From Buttiauxella gaviniae ATCC 51604 (GTDB lineage: Bacteria > Pseudomonadota > Gammaproteobacteria > Enterobacterales > Enterobacteriaceae): 64,000 bases of DNA. The notes under the pieces are model-generated. The model was given only the letters and a program-made list of their open reading frames with translations, was not told the origin of the DNA and ran no database searches. Shown piece after piece: positions 29,448 to 37,615 of this stretch. Positions within the stretch are counted from its first letter, which is position 1; each line of letters begins with the position of its first letter. Position numbers and translations under genes: made by a program. The DNA lies in the NCBI RefSeq assembly GCF_001654835.1, contig NZ_LXEP01000017.1, positions 90,563-154,562 on the forward strand, given 5' to 3'.

Positions 29448-30755
29448 TTACAACACGCCCAATAAACGTGGCAAGAATAGCGTAACCTCGGGGACAAAAG
29501 TAATCAGCAGTAATACAGCGATGATAGCCGCATAGAATGGGAGCAGCGGTTTAATCACCTCTTCAACTTTTACCTTCCCAACGCTGGCTCCGACATATAA
29601 CCCACTCCCCACGGGAGGCGTAATTGTACCGATCGCCAGGTTGTAAACCATGATAATCCCGAAGTGAACCGGGTCAACACCAAGCTTAACCATAATCGGC
29701 AGCAAGATTGGCGTAAATATCAGAATCGCCGGGCCAATATCCATAAATGCGCCGATAACCAATAAGAACGCGGTTATTACCAGCAGTATGACCATTTTAT
29801 TTTCTGAAATGCCCAGAATCATATTGCTCAAGGCGCCAGGAATACTGGTAATCGACATCGAAAATGACATCGCTGAAGAGGTCGCCAGCAAAAACATGAT
29901 GATGCCGGTCATCACGGTTGTCTGAATAAGAATAGAAGGTAGGTCCTTTAACTTCAGCGTCTTATAAAAAACAAGCGTCAAAAATAGAGTGTAAACCACG
30001 GCAATTGCTGAGGCTTCAATGGCGGTAAAGATGCCCTGCACAATTCCGCCTACGATAATCACAACCAGCAATAAACTCGGGATGGCTTCAGCGGTAACTT
30101 TTAAGGCAACCCCTTTTTGCAGCGCAAAAAAGACACGGTAATTATGGCGTTTCGCTACCACCCAAGTCACCAACATGCAGCCAATTCCCCAGAGCGTGCC
30201 GGCGACCATGCCTCCGGCAAACAGTGCCGCGATTGAGGTACCGCCGCTGGCTAAGGCATAGAGAATAAAAGCGGTCGTGGGTGGGATGAGCATGCCCGTT
30301 GGCGCAGAAGCGATATTAACCGCTGAAGCAAAAGCGCGGTTGTAGCCTTCTTTGGCACTCATCGGCACCATTACGCCGCCAATCGAGGTCGATGCGGCAA
30401 TCGCTGAACCGGAAATCGCCCCAAACATCATGTTGCCGATGATGTTGGTGTAAGAAAGCGAACCGGGCAGTTTGCCGGTAAATAATTTGGCGAAGTTCAC
30501 CAGTCGGCTGGCTATACCACCGCTGTTCATTATGACCCCGGACAACACGAAGAATGGCACCGCAAGTAATGCGAAGCTATCCAGGCTTGAGAACATTTTT
30601 TGCGCGGTGGCGAACATGGAGATATCAAACGGCAACACCAGCATCATGGTGGCGCATGAAGCGATAACAATACACAGACCGATAGGCGCGCTTAATGCCA
30701 GTAACACGACAAAAACGGCAATCAGAATGAAGGAAGCGTAGACGGGATCAATCAT
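29448..30755 (-). CDS. TRAP transporter large permease (DctM family)
   Basis: 435 residues, hydrophobic throughout (about 11-12 helices), with the DctM-like PVGSGLYVGASVGKVKVEEV near the C-terminus and GVMVPMSAKEGYNRAFA in the middle. It is the ion-coupled translocation subunit in the inner membrane. It overlaps the small permease gene by 8 bp. The substrate is probably an organic or sugar acid. Confidence 0.9.
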   Translation of the reverse strand: MIDPVYASFILIAVFVVLLALSAPIGLCIVIASCATMMLVLPFDISMFATAQKMFSSLDSFALLAVPFFVLSGVIMNSGGIASRLVNFAKLFTGKLPGSLSYTNIIGNMMFGAISGSAIAASTSIGGVMVPMSAKEGYNRAFASAVNIASAPTGMLIPPTTAFILYALASGGTSIAALFAGGMVAGTLWGIGCMLVTWVVAKRHNYRVFFALQKGVALKVTAEAIPSLLLVVIIVGGIVQGIFTAIEASAIAVVYTLFLTLVFYKTLKLKDLPSILIQTTVMTGIIMFLLATSSAMSFSMSITSIPGALSNMILGISENKMVILLVITAFLLVIGAFMDIGPAILIFTPILLPIMVKLGVDPVHFGIIMVYNLAIGTITPPVGSGLYVGASVGKVKVEEVIKPLLPFYAAIIAVLLLITFVPEVTLFLPRLLGVL

Positions 30756-31263
30756 GTTGATTCTCCAGAGTCACAGCAGCGTCTTGTGCTGGCGAGAAAA
30801 GCTTGCATAAGGTGTCAATAATATTCATCACGCTGTAGAGAATAATCAGCACGCCGGAAACCGGCAGGGCGTAGTAAATTTGCCCCATTGGGATGCCCAG
30901 AGCAGGCGAGATTTGCAGCATCGAAATAGAAGAAATCTTCATACCGCCAATGACCAGAATCCACACTGAAAATGCAATAAACACCAGTTGCAGGAAGACC
31001 ATCCACCACGCACGCACCTGCGGCGAGACTTTATCGACCAGCAAAGTCAGGCTGATATGTTGCTGTTTCCCTGCAACATAGGCCATGCCCAGCATTGAAA
31101 GCCAGACCAGAGAAAAACGCAGCAACTCTTCAGTCACCGTGCTGGGTACGCCCACGACGTAACGGCTGATCACCTGCCAGCAGGAGACACAAACCATCAT
31201 TGCTAATAACAAGCAGCAGATACCTTCCAGTAATCTGTCGAATCCTTTTCTTATCGTTTCCAT
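30748..31263 (-). CDS. TRAP transporter small permease (DctQ family)
   Basis: 171 residues with four predicted membrane helices and the family core VTEELLRFSLVWLSMLG. Partner of the DctM subunit. It lies 19 bp downstream of the binding-protein gene in the order P-Q-M. Confidence 0.9.
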   Translation of the reverse strand: METIRKGFDRLLEGICCLLLAMMVCVSCWQVISRYVVGVPSTVTEELLRFSLVWLSMLGMAYVAGKQQHISLTLLVDKVSPQVRAWWMVFLQLVFIAFSVWILVIGGMKISSISMLQISPALGIPMGQIYYALPVSGVLIILYSVMNIIDTLCKLFSPAQDAAVTLENQHD

Positions 31264-31282
31264 TATGTTCCTTTAAGCCTCG

Positions 31283-32260
31283 TTATTTTGCTGACTGAAT
31301 GGTCTGATACAGGCCGTAAAGCTGAGGGGTATCTTTCAGGCCGTCATAGATTGGCTGAACTGCCTGCTGAAACGGCTTTTTATCGATCTCAAAAAATTCC
31401 ACATTGAAGTTTTTGACCGCTTCTTTCTTGGTTTTTTCTATTTCCGCATCCCATGCCGCTTTCTCGTATTCAATGGAGGCTTTGATGGCTTCACGAATGA
31501 TTTTCTGCTGTGCGGTCGTCAGCTTTTCAAAAGCCAGGTTGCTCATCAGGAGGATATCGGGAATGCGAGTGTGCATGTCGTAGGTATAAAAGCGGGCAAC
31601 TTCACCGTGGCGGGCAATCGTCAGCGCAAACTCATTATTTTCTGCACCATCCAGAATGCCCTGCTGCAAAGAGGTGTAAACCTCGGCCTGGCTCATGGCG
31701 ATGGGGGAAGCTCCGAGCATTTTGAGCGTGCGGATAGCCGTGTCACTCTGCATCACACGGATTTTCTTACCTTGAAGATCTTCAATGCTGCGGATAGGTG
31801 CTTTACTCATATAAAAATTACGCGCACCGGAGTCGTACCAGCCGACACCGATAAAGCCCTGTGCCGCAGTGGATTGATAAACCGGGTCCATCACCCTATC
31901 GTTATCCATAACGCGGTAAAATTCGGCTTTATCGGTAAAAAGGTAAGGCAGAGAAAACACGCCGTAGAGAGGTGAAAAACTCTCCATCAGCCCGGATGAA
32001 ACCTTGGTAATATCGACCACGCCAGCCTGCGCCAGCTCAACCAGCTCACGTTCGCTGCCGAGTTGGCCATCCGGGAAGTACATCACCTGAACTTCTCCGT
32101 GAGTTTTTTCTTCAATTTGTTGACCGAGGAAACGCAGAGCGTCTTTCACCGGCTGGCTGTTCTCGGCGTAGGCCAGGCGCAGAACAGTAGCGGCATAGGT
32201 CGAAAAGGGGATTAACGTAAGGCAGAAAAAAAGTGCGGTGACTGTCCGTAGTAGTTTCAT
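31283..32260 (-). CDS. TRAP transporter periplasmic substrate-binding protein (DctP family)
   Basis: 325 residues with a signal peptide (MKLLRTVTALFFCLTLIPF, cleavage near YAA). DctP fold; the substrate-carboxylate-binding Arg is expected in GKKIRVMQSD (compare also SGARNFYMSKAPI). The related YiaO binds 2,3-diketo-L-gulonate; here a KdgR-like operator 110 bp upstream and the neighbouring KdgM-type porin suggest a uronate or pectin-derived acid. First gene of the operon. Confidence 0.88.
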   Translation of the reverse strand: MKLLRTVTALFFCLTLIPFSTYAATVLRLAYAENSQPVKDALRFLGQQIEEKTHGEVQVMYFPDGQLGSERELVELAQAGVVDITKVSSGLMESFSPLYGVFSLPYLFTDKAEFYRVMDNDRVMDPVYQSTAAQGFIGVGWYDSGARNFYMSKAPIRSIEDLQGKKIRVMQSDTAIRTLKMLGASPIAMSQAEVYTSLQQGILDGAENNEFALTIARHGEVARFYTYDMHTRIPDILLMSNLAFEKLTTAQQKIIREAIKASIEYEKAAWDAEIEKTKKEAVKNFNVEFFEIDKKPFQQAVQPIYDGLKDTPQLYGLYQTIQSAK

Positions 32261-32369
32261 CTGAGTCTCATCATGAGTAAGTTTCAGAGTAAAAATACGT
32301 TAAAGCGCGCAGGTTAACCTTTCCATTTTCGCCACTGACGCCTAAACCCTGGCAATGGAAACAACAAAA

Positions 32370-32384
32370 TGAAAACGCGTTTCA
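32370..32384. promoter_or_regulatory. KdgR-like operator upstream of the TRAP operon
   Basis: TGAAA-ACGCG-TTTCA, a perfect inverted repeat with A-rich flanks, as in the KdgR consensus. It lies 110 bp upstream of the dctP-type ATG and 158 bp from yiiM. Confidence 0.6.
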
Positions 32385-32541
32385 CAAAATTGAAGTAATC
32401 ATGCCATTTCAGAAAAATATTCCAAAAATGAGTTCCTCAAAGTTAAGCTCCATTAAAATGTCATTTAATATTTGAGTGATGACCTGACAGGGTGGAAAGT
32501 AACATTCACCGCCAAAAAATTATCGTTACAGGGAGGGTCGG

Positions 32542-33216
32542 ATGCACTATCCGCTAAACGTTTATATCGGCAAAATTCGTGAATATCAGGGAAGTAGGCC
32601 GAGTGCTATTGCCAAATATCAGGTCGATGGTGAACTTAAACTCACCGAACTGGGCCTTGAAGGCGATCAGCAGGCTGAAAAAGTCATTCATGGCGGGCCG
32701 GATCGCGCGTTATGCCACTACCCGCGTGAACATTATCTTCACTGGACGCGTGAATTTCCCGAACAAGCTGAGCTTTTTACCGCTCCGGCCTACGGTGAAA
32801 ACCTATCGACCGAAGGCCTGACAGAAAAAGATGTCTATATCGGCGATATTTTCCGTTGGGGAGAAGCACTGATTCAGGTCACGCAGCCGCGCTCACCCTG
32901 CTTCAAGCTGAATTACCATTTTGGCATTAGCGATATGTCTTCTTTGATGCAGGAAACGGGTTATTGCGGCTGGCTTTATCGGATCGTAATGGCGGGAAAT
33001 GTATCGACGGAATCACCACTTGAGCTGGTTTCTCGCGTTAGTGATGTGACGGTCGCAGAAGCGATTGCGACAGCATGGCATATGCCATTTGATGATGAGC
33101 AGTATCACCGGTTACTTTCGGCTGCAGGGCTATCCGTGAGCTGGACGCGAACTATGCAGAAACGGCGTCTGCTAGGGAAGATCGAAGATAATTCCCGGAG
33201 ATTGTTTGGGAAATAA
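32542..33216 (+). CDS. yiiM: MOSC-domain protein YiiM (6-N-hydroxylaminopurine resistance)
   Basis: 224 residues, equal to E. coli YiiM. The MOSC domain covers about 1-165, with the molybdenum-cofactor cysteine in PRSPCFKL. It reduces N-hydroxylated bases in the cytoplasm using Moco. GGGAGG precedes the ATG. In E. coli it follows kdgT and precedes cpxA; here cspA follows instead. Confidence 0.95.
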   Translation: MHYPLNVYIGKIREYQGSRPSAIAKYQVDGELKLTELGLEGDQQAEKVIHGGPDRALCHYPREHYLHWTREFPEQAELFTAPAYGENLSTEGLTEKDVYIGDIFRWGEALIQVTQPRSPCFKLNYHFGISDMSSLMQETGYCGWLYRIVMAGNVSTESPLELVSRVSDVTVAEAIATAWHMPFDDEQYHRLLSAAGLSVSWTRTMQKRRLLGKIEDNSRRLFGK

Positions 33217-33228
33217 ACCCCAGATACG

Positions 33229-33253
33229 AAAAAACCCGCCGAGGCGGGTTTTT
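33229..33253. terminator. Bidirectional terminator between yiiM and cspA
   Basis: ACCCGCC-ga-GGCGGGT hairpin flanked by A6 and T5 runs, serving the two convergent genes. Confidence 0.9.
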
Positions 33254-33280
33254 AAATTCTTAGCTTTGCTAACGTTAACC

Positions 33281-33493
33281 TTACAGGTTAGTTACGTTAC
33301 CAGCAGCTGGGCCTTTAGCACCACTTTCGATGGTGAAAGACACTTTCTGGCCTTCGTCCAGAGACTTGTAGCCATCAATCTGGATAGCAGAGAAGTGTAC
33401 GAACACGTCTTTTGAGCCATCGTCAGGAGTGATGAAGCCGAAGCCTTTGTCAGAGTTGAACCATTTTACGAGACCAGTCATTTTGTTAGACAT
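33281..33493 (-). CDS. cspA: Major cold shock protein CspA
   Basis: 70 residues, nearly identical to E. coli CspA. Single-strand nucleic-acid binding OB fold with RNP1 KGFGFI and RNP2 VFVHF. RNA chaperone that melts structures in the cold. The long leader upstream is the cspA type, which supports CspA rather than another Csp paralogue. Confidence 0.95.
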   Translation of the reverse strand: MSNKMTGLVKWFNSDKGFGFITPDDGSKDVFVHFSAIQIDGYKSLDEGQKVSFTIESGAKGPAAGNVTNL

Positions 33494-33652
33494 AGATATT
33501 ACCTTTTAAATTAAATTTGCCTTCCGGCGCAATTGGAATGTTTTACAGATTTTTTAAAGCGATAAAGGAAGGTAGATCACGTCGAAGGGTATCTATGATA
33601 ACTCTTTGAGGACTGCGCTACTAAACTGCTTAAGGGTCTGTGCTTCAAACCG
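33494..33652 (-). promoter_or_regulatory. cspA cold-shock 5' leader (thermosensor)
   Basis: About 159 nt of leader aligns with the E. coli cspA 5' UTR: a cold-box-like CACAGACCCTTAAGCAG near its start, AGAGTTATC in the middle, and a short AAAGGTAAT ribosome site before the ATG. It folds differently in the cold and controls translation and stability of the mRNA. Confidence 0.8.
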
Positions 33653-33762
33653 ATGAATGCATTAACTCATATAACAGTAGTGAATAACAAGGTTTATTTT
33701 AGCCGTCCGCAGGGCTGGAGCTCAGGCCATCTGCGGTCTGGAAACTCAGAGTAGCGGTAAAC

Positions 33763-34101
33763 TCAGTAAATAACATTGTGGCGATAGAGCGCCGATTCGA
33801 AATCTTCCTTCATGCTTGCATAGAGTAAAATGCCGATTTCAGAATGGTTGCTGTCGTCATAAAAACAACGATACTCATTTTCCACATCCAGCCACTCACG
33901 AATCCTGACACCTTTGTCCGCGAGAGTACCGTTTATACGATATCGGGTTGGGTCCTCTGAAATAGCCGCAACCGAACGTAATAACAGCGATTCAATGAAT
34001 GTTCCAGCAGCCTCAACACCGATAAATTGTGACTTAAAGAATTCAATATCCTGCAGGCTTTTCACCGCAGTTTCGGTAAGTACAATGTGGTGTTCCTTCA
34101 C
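33763..34101 (-). CDS. RelE/ParE-family toxin
   Basis: 112 residues, GTG start at 34101 with GGAG about 7 nt upstream. RelE/ParE-like features: LTETAVKSLQDIEFF at the start, an Arg-rich centre (YRINGTLADKGVRIREW) and a hydrophobic strand (SEIGILLYASM). Lies 14 bp after the partner gene. Targets mRNA at the ribosome or gyrase in this superfamily; which one is not clear. Confidence 0.75.
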   Translation of the reverse strand: MKEHHIVLTETAVKSLQDIEFFKSQFIGVEAAGTFIESLLLRSVAAISEDPTRYRINGTLADKGVRIREWLDVENEYRCFYDDSNHSEIGILLYASMKEDFESALYRHNVIY

Positions 34102-34115
34102 TTTATACTCCCTGT

Positions 34116-34385
34116 TTATTTCCTTGCAGTACGGAGTCGTTGGAGGGCAGCTTCAGGCGAAACCGTTTTCCCTTCTGTCACTTCGTGCTTGGCCTTCATC
34201 ACCAGTTTTAATAGCGCGTTGCTCTGGCGTTCGCGTAAACGCTCAGCCTCTTCCAACTGGCGCTCAGCGGCTGTCTGAACAAAGAGTTCCGCGACACCGT
34301 TTTTCGTGACGTAAACGCCGCCCTCAAAAAGCTCAGGGTTGCTTAACCCTTCTCGGGCAGTCTTTTGGGACATTGTATTTGGCAT
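34116..34385 (-). CDS. Antitoxin-like partner of the RelE/ParE toxin
   Basis: 89 residues, first gene of the pair, with GGAG before the ATG. The N-terminal half (NPELFEGGVYVTKNGVAELF) resembles the DNA-binding part of Phd/YefM-like proteins, and the rest is a charged helical tail that could wrap the toxin. AT-rich palindromic repeats around 34441-34463 (ACAAATTTGT) may be its operator. The pair lies between cspA and yiaF, where E. coli has no such genes. Confidence 0.65.
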   Translation of the reverse strand: MPNTMSQKTAREGLSNPELFEGGVYVTKNGVAELFVQTAAERQLEEAERLRERQSNALLKLVMKAKHEVTEGKTVSPEAALQRLRTARK

Positions 34386-34542
34386 GAGAACTCCTCATAA
34401 CGGACAGTTAATGACGAGTTTATGAACAGCATCAGGCGGTGTCAAATTTATGACAAATTTGTACCTTGGGCAGGAATTAAGTGCGGATGGGGAATGCTAA
34501 AGAGGGAGAATATTCCCCGCCTTGCGACGGGGAAAACAGCAA

Positions 34543-35253
34543 TTACTGCATTGAGGTTTGAGCAGCAGAATATGCCTGCATAAATGCCTGATGCTGTGAA
34601 GCCAGCGGAGCAATCAGCGAGTTGTACTGGCTTGCCTGCTGTGAGGTTGGGAACTGAATGCCACCAGCAGTAAAGCCAACTTGAGTGCCCTGCTGCTGGA
34701 TGAAGTTACCCACTTGCACCAGTTGTGCTGTGAAAGTTTGTGCCGCAGGGATCAGTGGAGCCATAGCGTCTGCCGGAGCAGTAACGACTTTCTGATAAAC
34801 CTTGTCGTAAACAACTTTCAAATCGTCAGGCTGCTTTAAGGTGGAACGAGCGCTGTCTGCCTGCATTTTGGCATTCTGCACCTGTTGGCCCAACACGTTC
34901 AGTGAACCGTTAGCCTGGCTCAGAGGTTCACGCTGAGTCATATAATCTTGTGGTACACGAATGCTGTTTACGCTATCGGCAACTGGCTTCATGCCGTCAT
35001 CCATTGCCTGGTTTACCTGTTGGGCAAAGCCATACAAAATCGCGTAATCAGAAACCAGTGGACCGAATTGTTTTTTCTGATCCGTTGTCAGCGTTGGCAG
35101 GCGTTCACCGCTGCGCATCGCTGTGTTTTGTAAGAAATCGATAAACGCTTTACGTTGATCGCCTTCTTTATCAAAACAGCCACTCAGACTCACCACCATT
35201 AAAATTGCCGCAAGCGGCGCAAACCAGCGTGACCAGGACTTACCTGTCGCCAT
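34543..35253 (-). CDS. yiaF: DUF3053 lipoprotein YiaF
   Basis: 236 residues from the ATG at 35253, equal to E. coli YiaF (MATGKS start); the longer GTG frame is not used. Lipobox LSGC gives a lipid-anchored N-terminus after about 23 residues. Mostly helical, Gln-rich periplasmic domain. Function unknown. In E. coli it is next to ghrB and yiaG; here the guanidine operon and the MFS gene lie between it and yiaG. Confidence 0.93.
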   Translation of the reverse strand: MATGKSWSRWFAPLAAILMVVSLSGCFDKEGDQRKAFIDFLQNTAMRSGERLPTLTTDQKKQFGPLVSDYAILYGFAQQVNQAMDDGMKPVADSVNSIRVPQDYMTQREPLSQANGSLNVLGQQVQNAKMQADSARSTLKQPDDLKVVYDKVYQKVVTAPADAMAPLIPAAQTFTAQLVQVGNFIQQQGTQVGFTAGGIQFPTSQQASQYNSLIAPLASQHQAFMQAYSAAQTSMQ

Positions 35254-35373
35254 CTTTTCTACTCCTTCACCATTCAATGCAAATACGCAAATGCGCACCC
35301 AATAATGCTGCTAAGGATAGTCCAACCTGACTTTGCAAGATACCCTTTCACAACAATCTCTTTCAGGCATATT

Positions 35374-35423
35374 TGCGCTGAAATGGTGCATTTTCATACG
35401 CCACCCTGCACCTTATTGGCACA
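35374..35423 (+). promoter_or_regulatory. Two NtrC-like enhancer sites upstream of the guanidine operon
   Basis: Site 1: TGCGCT-GAAA-TGGTGCA (35374-35390). Site 2: TGCACC-TTAT-TGGCACA (35407-35423). The NtrC consensus is TGCACC-N4-TGGTGCA; site 1 has a perfect right half and site 2 a perfect left half. Centres are 33 bp apart (three helical turns) and about 110-145 bp upstream of the predicted start site, the usual enhancer layout. Confidence 0.7.
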
Positions 35424-35501
35424 TCTCCCTTCAACTGTGCATACCCATAAACGTACGTTAATCCTCTGTTATAAATAGATAAATTAACTATTTTCCATAC
35501 C

Positions 35502-35517
35502 TGGCATTCATCTTGCT
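35502..35517 (+). promoter_or_regulatory. Sigma-54 promoter of the guanidine operon
   Basis: TGGCAT-TCATC-TTGCT fits the -24/-12 consensus TGGCAC-N5-TTGCW, with GG and GC exactly 10 bp apart. A start site near 35529 would give a leader of about 195 nt that holds the riboswitch. Confidence 0.75.
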
Positions 35518-35573
35518 GATATCTGGATGCAGGGGTGATACGGGCAACCGATGTCGCCATACAATTTGGTAAT

Positions 35574-35662
35574 GGATCACTAGGGTTCCGGTCGAAAGAT
35601 GCTGGTCCGAGAGTGATCGACCGCCCTCTGGCGGTTACACGGCGGGACAAAAGCCCGGGAGG
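35574..35662 (+). ncRNA. Guanidine-I riboswitch (ykkC class) aptamer
   Basis: All conserved ykkC blocks are present in order: CTAGGGTTCCG (35580-35590), CTGGTCCGAGAG, and ACACGGCGGGACAAAAGCCC followed by GGGAGG. GATCACT (35575-35581) pairs with AGTGATC (35612-35618) as P1, and CCGCC/GGCGG forms the second arm. The class binds free guanidinium and usually switches genes on. It lies 62 bp upstream of the ABC binding-protein gene. Confidence 0.93.
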
Positions 35663-35700
35663 ATAAGCGACCATTGAGCGCCGCCCTCCTGCACCTTTTT
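35656..35700 (+). terminator. Candidate expression platform (terminator) of the guanidine-I switch
   Basis: The 3' edge of the aptamer, CGGGAGG (35656-35662), can pair with CCTCCTG (35685-35691), followed by CACCTTTTT. Aptamer formation would compete with this stem, giving guanidine-dependent read-through. Seven base pairs with one G-U; inferred from pairing only. Confidence 0.5.
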
Positions 35701-35723
35701 CCGCAACCGTCAGAGGAACCACC

Positions 35724-36779
35724 ATGCTTAAAGCTTGCCACCGTGGAATCTTGTTTGCCGCACTCGCGCTGTTTAGTGTCAGCAGCTTTGCCGCAAAACC
35801 CTCGTTTAAACTCTGCTGGTCTATCTACGCAGGCTGGATGCCATGGGATTACGCCCAACAAAGCGGCATCGTCAAAAAGTGGGCCGATAAATACGGCATC
35901 GATATCAAGTTCGTGCAGGTTAACGACTATATCGAATCAGTGAACCAATACACCGCGGGAGGGTTTGACGGCTGCACCATGACCAACATGGACGCGCTGA
36001 CCATTCCGGCCGCAGGCGGCGTAGATAGCACCGCGCTGATTATTGGCGACTACTCCAACGGTAATGACGGCATCCTCTCTAAATCCGCAAAATCTGTTGC
36101 CGAATTAAAAGGCCAGCCCGTTAACCTGGTCGAGCTTTCTGTTTCCCACTATTTACTGGCTCGCGCTCTGGAAAAATCAGGCCTGAGTGAGCGTGATGTG
36201 AAAGTGGTCAACACCGCTGATGCGGATCTTGTCGCCGCGTTTACCACACCGGAAGTGAAGTCCATCGTCACCTGGAACCCGCTGTTGGCCGAAGCGCAAA
36301 AACAGCCGGACGCCAAATTACTGTTCTCTTCCGCGCAAATCCCCGGCGAAATTCTCGACCTGTTAGTGGTCAACACCGCAACCCTGAAAGCCCACCCGGA
36401 ATTAGGCAAAGCCCTGACCGGTGCCTGGTTTGAAACCCTGAAAGTAATGCAGGGGGAGTCGGAAACCGCCAAAACCGCCCGCACGCAAATGGGCCAGGCC
36501 GCAGGTACAGATTTAGCTGGATTTGATGCCCAACTTGCGGCGACCCATCTTTTCAGCGACCCGAAACTGGCGCTCGATTTCACCGACAGCCCGCAGTTGA
36601 AAGCCACCATGCAGATGGTTGCCGAATTTTCCTTTAAACACGGTTTGTTAGGTGATGCCGCGCCGTCCGCCGACGTAGTAGGCGTTGCGACACCTGCCGG
36701 GAACTGGGGTGATACCAACAACACCAAACTGCGCTTCACTGATGAGTTCCTTCGCCTCATCGTAAGCAACGCGCTCTAA
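35724..36779 (+). CDS. ABC transporter substrate-binding protein, guanidine (urea-carboxylase) operon
   Basis: 351 residues. Signal peptide ends near SSFAAKPS. NitT/TauT-type periplasmic binding protein of the kind found next to urea-carboxylase genes, with CWSIYAGWMPWDYAQQSGIV at the start and DGCTMTNMDAL in the ligand cleft. It probably captures guanidine or a related cation in the periplasm; specificity is inferred from the riboswitch and operon. First gene after the leader. Confidence 0.85.
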   Translation: MLKACHRGILFAALALFSVSSFAAKPSFKLCWSIYAGWMPWDYAQQSGIVKKWADKYGIDIKFVQVNDYIESVNQYTAGGFDGCTMTNMDALTIPAAGGVDSTALIIGDYSNGNDGILSKSAKSVAELKGQPVNLVELSVSHYLLARALEKSGLSERDVKVVNTADADLVAAFTTPEVKSIVTWNPLLAEAQKQPDAKLLFSSAQIPGEILDLLVVNTATLKAHPELGKALTGAWFETLKVMQGESETAKTARTQMGQAAGTDLAGFDAQLAATHLFSDPKLALDFTDSPQLKATMQMVAEFSFKHGLLGDAAPSADVVGVATPAGNWGDTNNTKLRFTDEFLRLIVSNAL

Positions 36780-36793
36780 ACCTGAGGTGCCCT

Positions 36794-37606
36794 ATGCGCA
36801 AAATTATTAACTACCAACCCCAGCCAATGACTCGTGTGCTGATGGGCGCCCTACCGCTAGTTGCGATGATCTTCTTCTATCTGGTGGCATCTGATGCACG
36901 TCTTGCGGCAAACAGCTACGACAAGCTATTGCCAGGATTTGATGCGATGTGGGCAGCCATCGACCGCATGGCATTCACGCCAAGCCCGCGTACCGGGGAA
37001 TATCTGTTCTGGACCGACAGCGCGGCAAGCCTGCTTCGCCTGCTGGTCGGCGTGGGGCTTAGCGCATTTCTGGCGCTGATTTTTGGCCTGTTTTGCGGGG
37101 CGCTGCCGGTTGTGCGTTCGGTGCTTTCACCGCTGATTACCTTGATAGCACTGGTCCCACCGCTGGCAATTTTGCCGATACTTTTCATCACCTTTGGTTT
37201 GGGAGAGGTGTCAAAAGTGGTGCTGATTGTCATCGGCATAACGCCTTTTATCGTGCGCGATTTGCAGCTTCAGGTGCAGGCGATTCCCCACGAACAAATG
37301 GTGAAAGCGCAGACGCTAGGCGGCCACAGCGCACAAATCCTCTGGCGCGTGGTTCTGCCGCAACTGCTGCCACGCCTGATTGACGCCGTGCGTTTGTCGC
37401 TGTGCTCCGCCTGGTTGTTCCTGATTGCCGCCGAAGCGATTGCCGCCACCGAAGGGCTCGGTTACCGCATCTTCCTGATGCGCCGTTATATGGCGATGGA
37501 CGTAATTTTGCCGTACGTGGCGTGGATTACGCTGCTTGCTTTCACGCTCGATCTGCTGCTGCGCGTCATCAACCGCCGCTGCTTCCCGTGGTACTACGCA
37601 AAATAA
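36794..37606 (+). CDS. ABC transporter permease, guanidine operon
   Basis: 270 residues, NitT/TauT-type inner-membrane permease with about six helices and the cytoplasmic EAA loop (PHEQMVKAQTLGGHSAQILW). It starts 14 bp after the binding-protein gene. Together with the binding protein and ATPase it makes a complete importer. Confidence 0.88.
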   Translation: MRKIINYQPQPMTRVLMGALPLVAMIFFYLVASDARLAANSYDKLLPGFDAMWAAIDRMAFTPSPRTGEYLFWTDSAASLLRLLVGVGLSAFLALIFGLFCGALPVVRSVLSPLITLIALVPPLAILPILFITFGLGEVSKVVLIVIGITPFIVRDLQLQVQAIPHEQMVKAQTLGGHSAQILWRVVLPQLLPRLIDAVRLSLCSAWLFLIAAEAIAATEGLGYRIFLMRRYMAMDVILPYVAWITLLAFTLDLLLRVINRRCFPWYYAK

Positions 37607-37615
37607 GGAGGCGCT

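Noticed and set aside
35363..35725. Minus-strand frame over the guanidine operon leader
   Set aside because: It covers the NtrC sites, the sigma-54 promoter and the riboswitch on the opposite strand and has no coding support.
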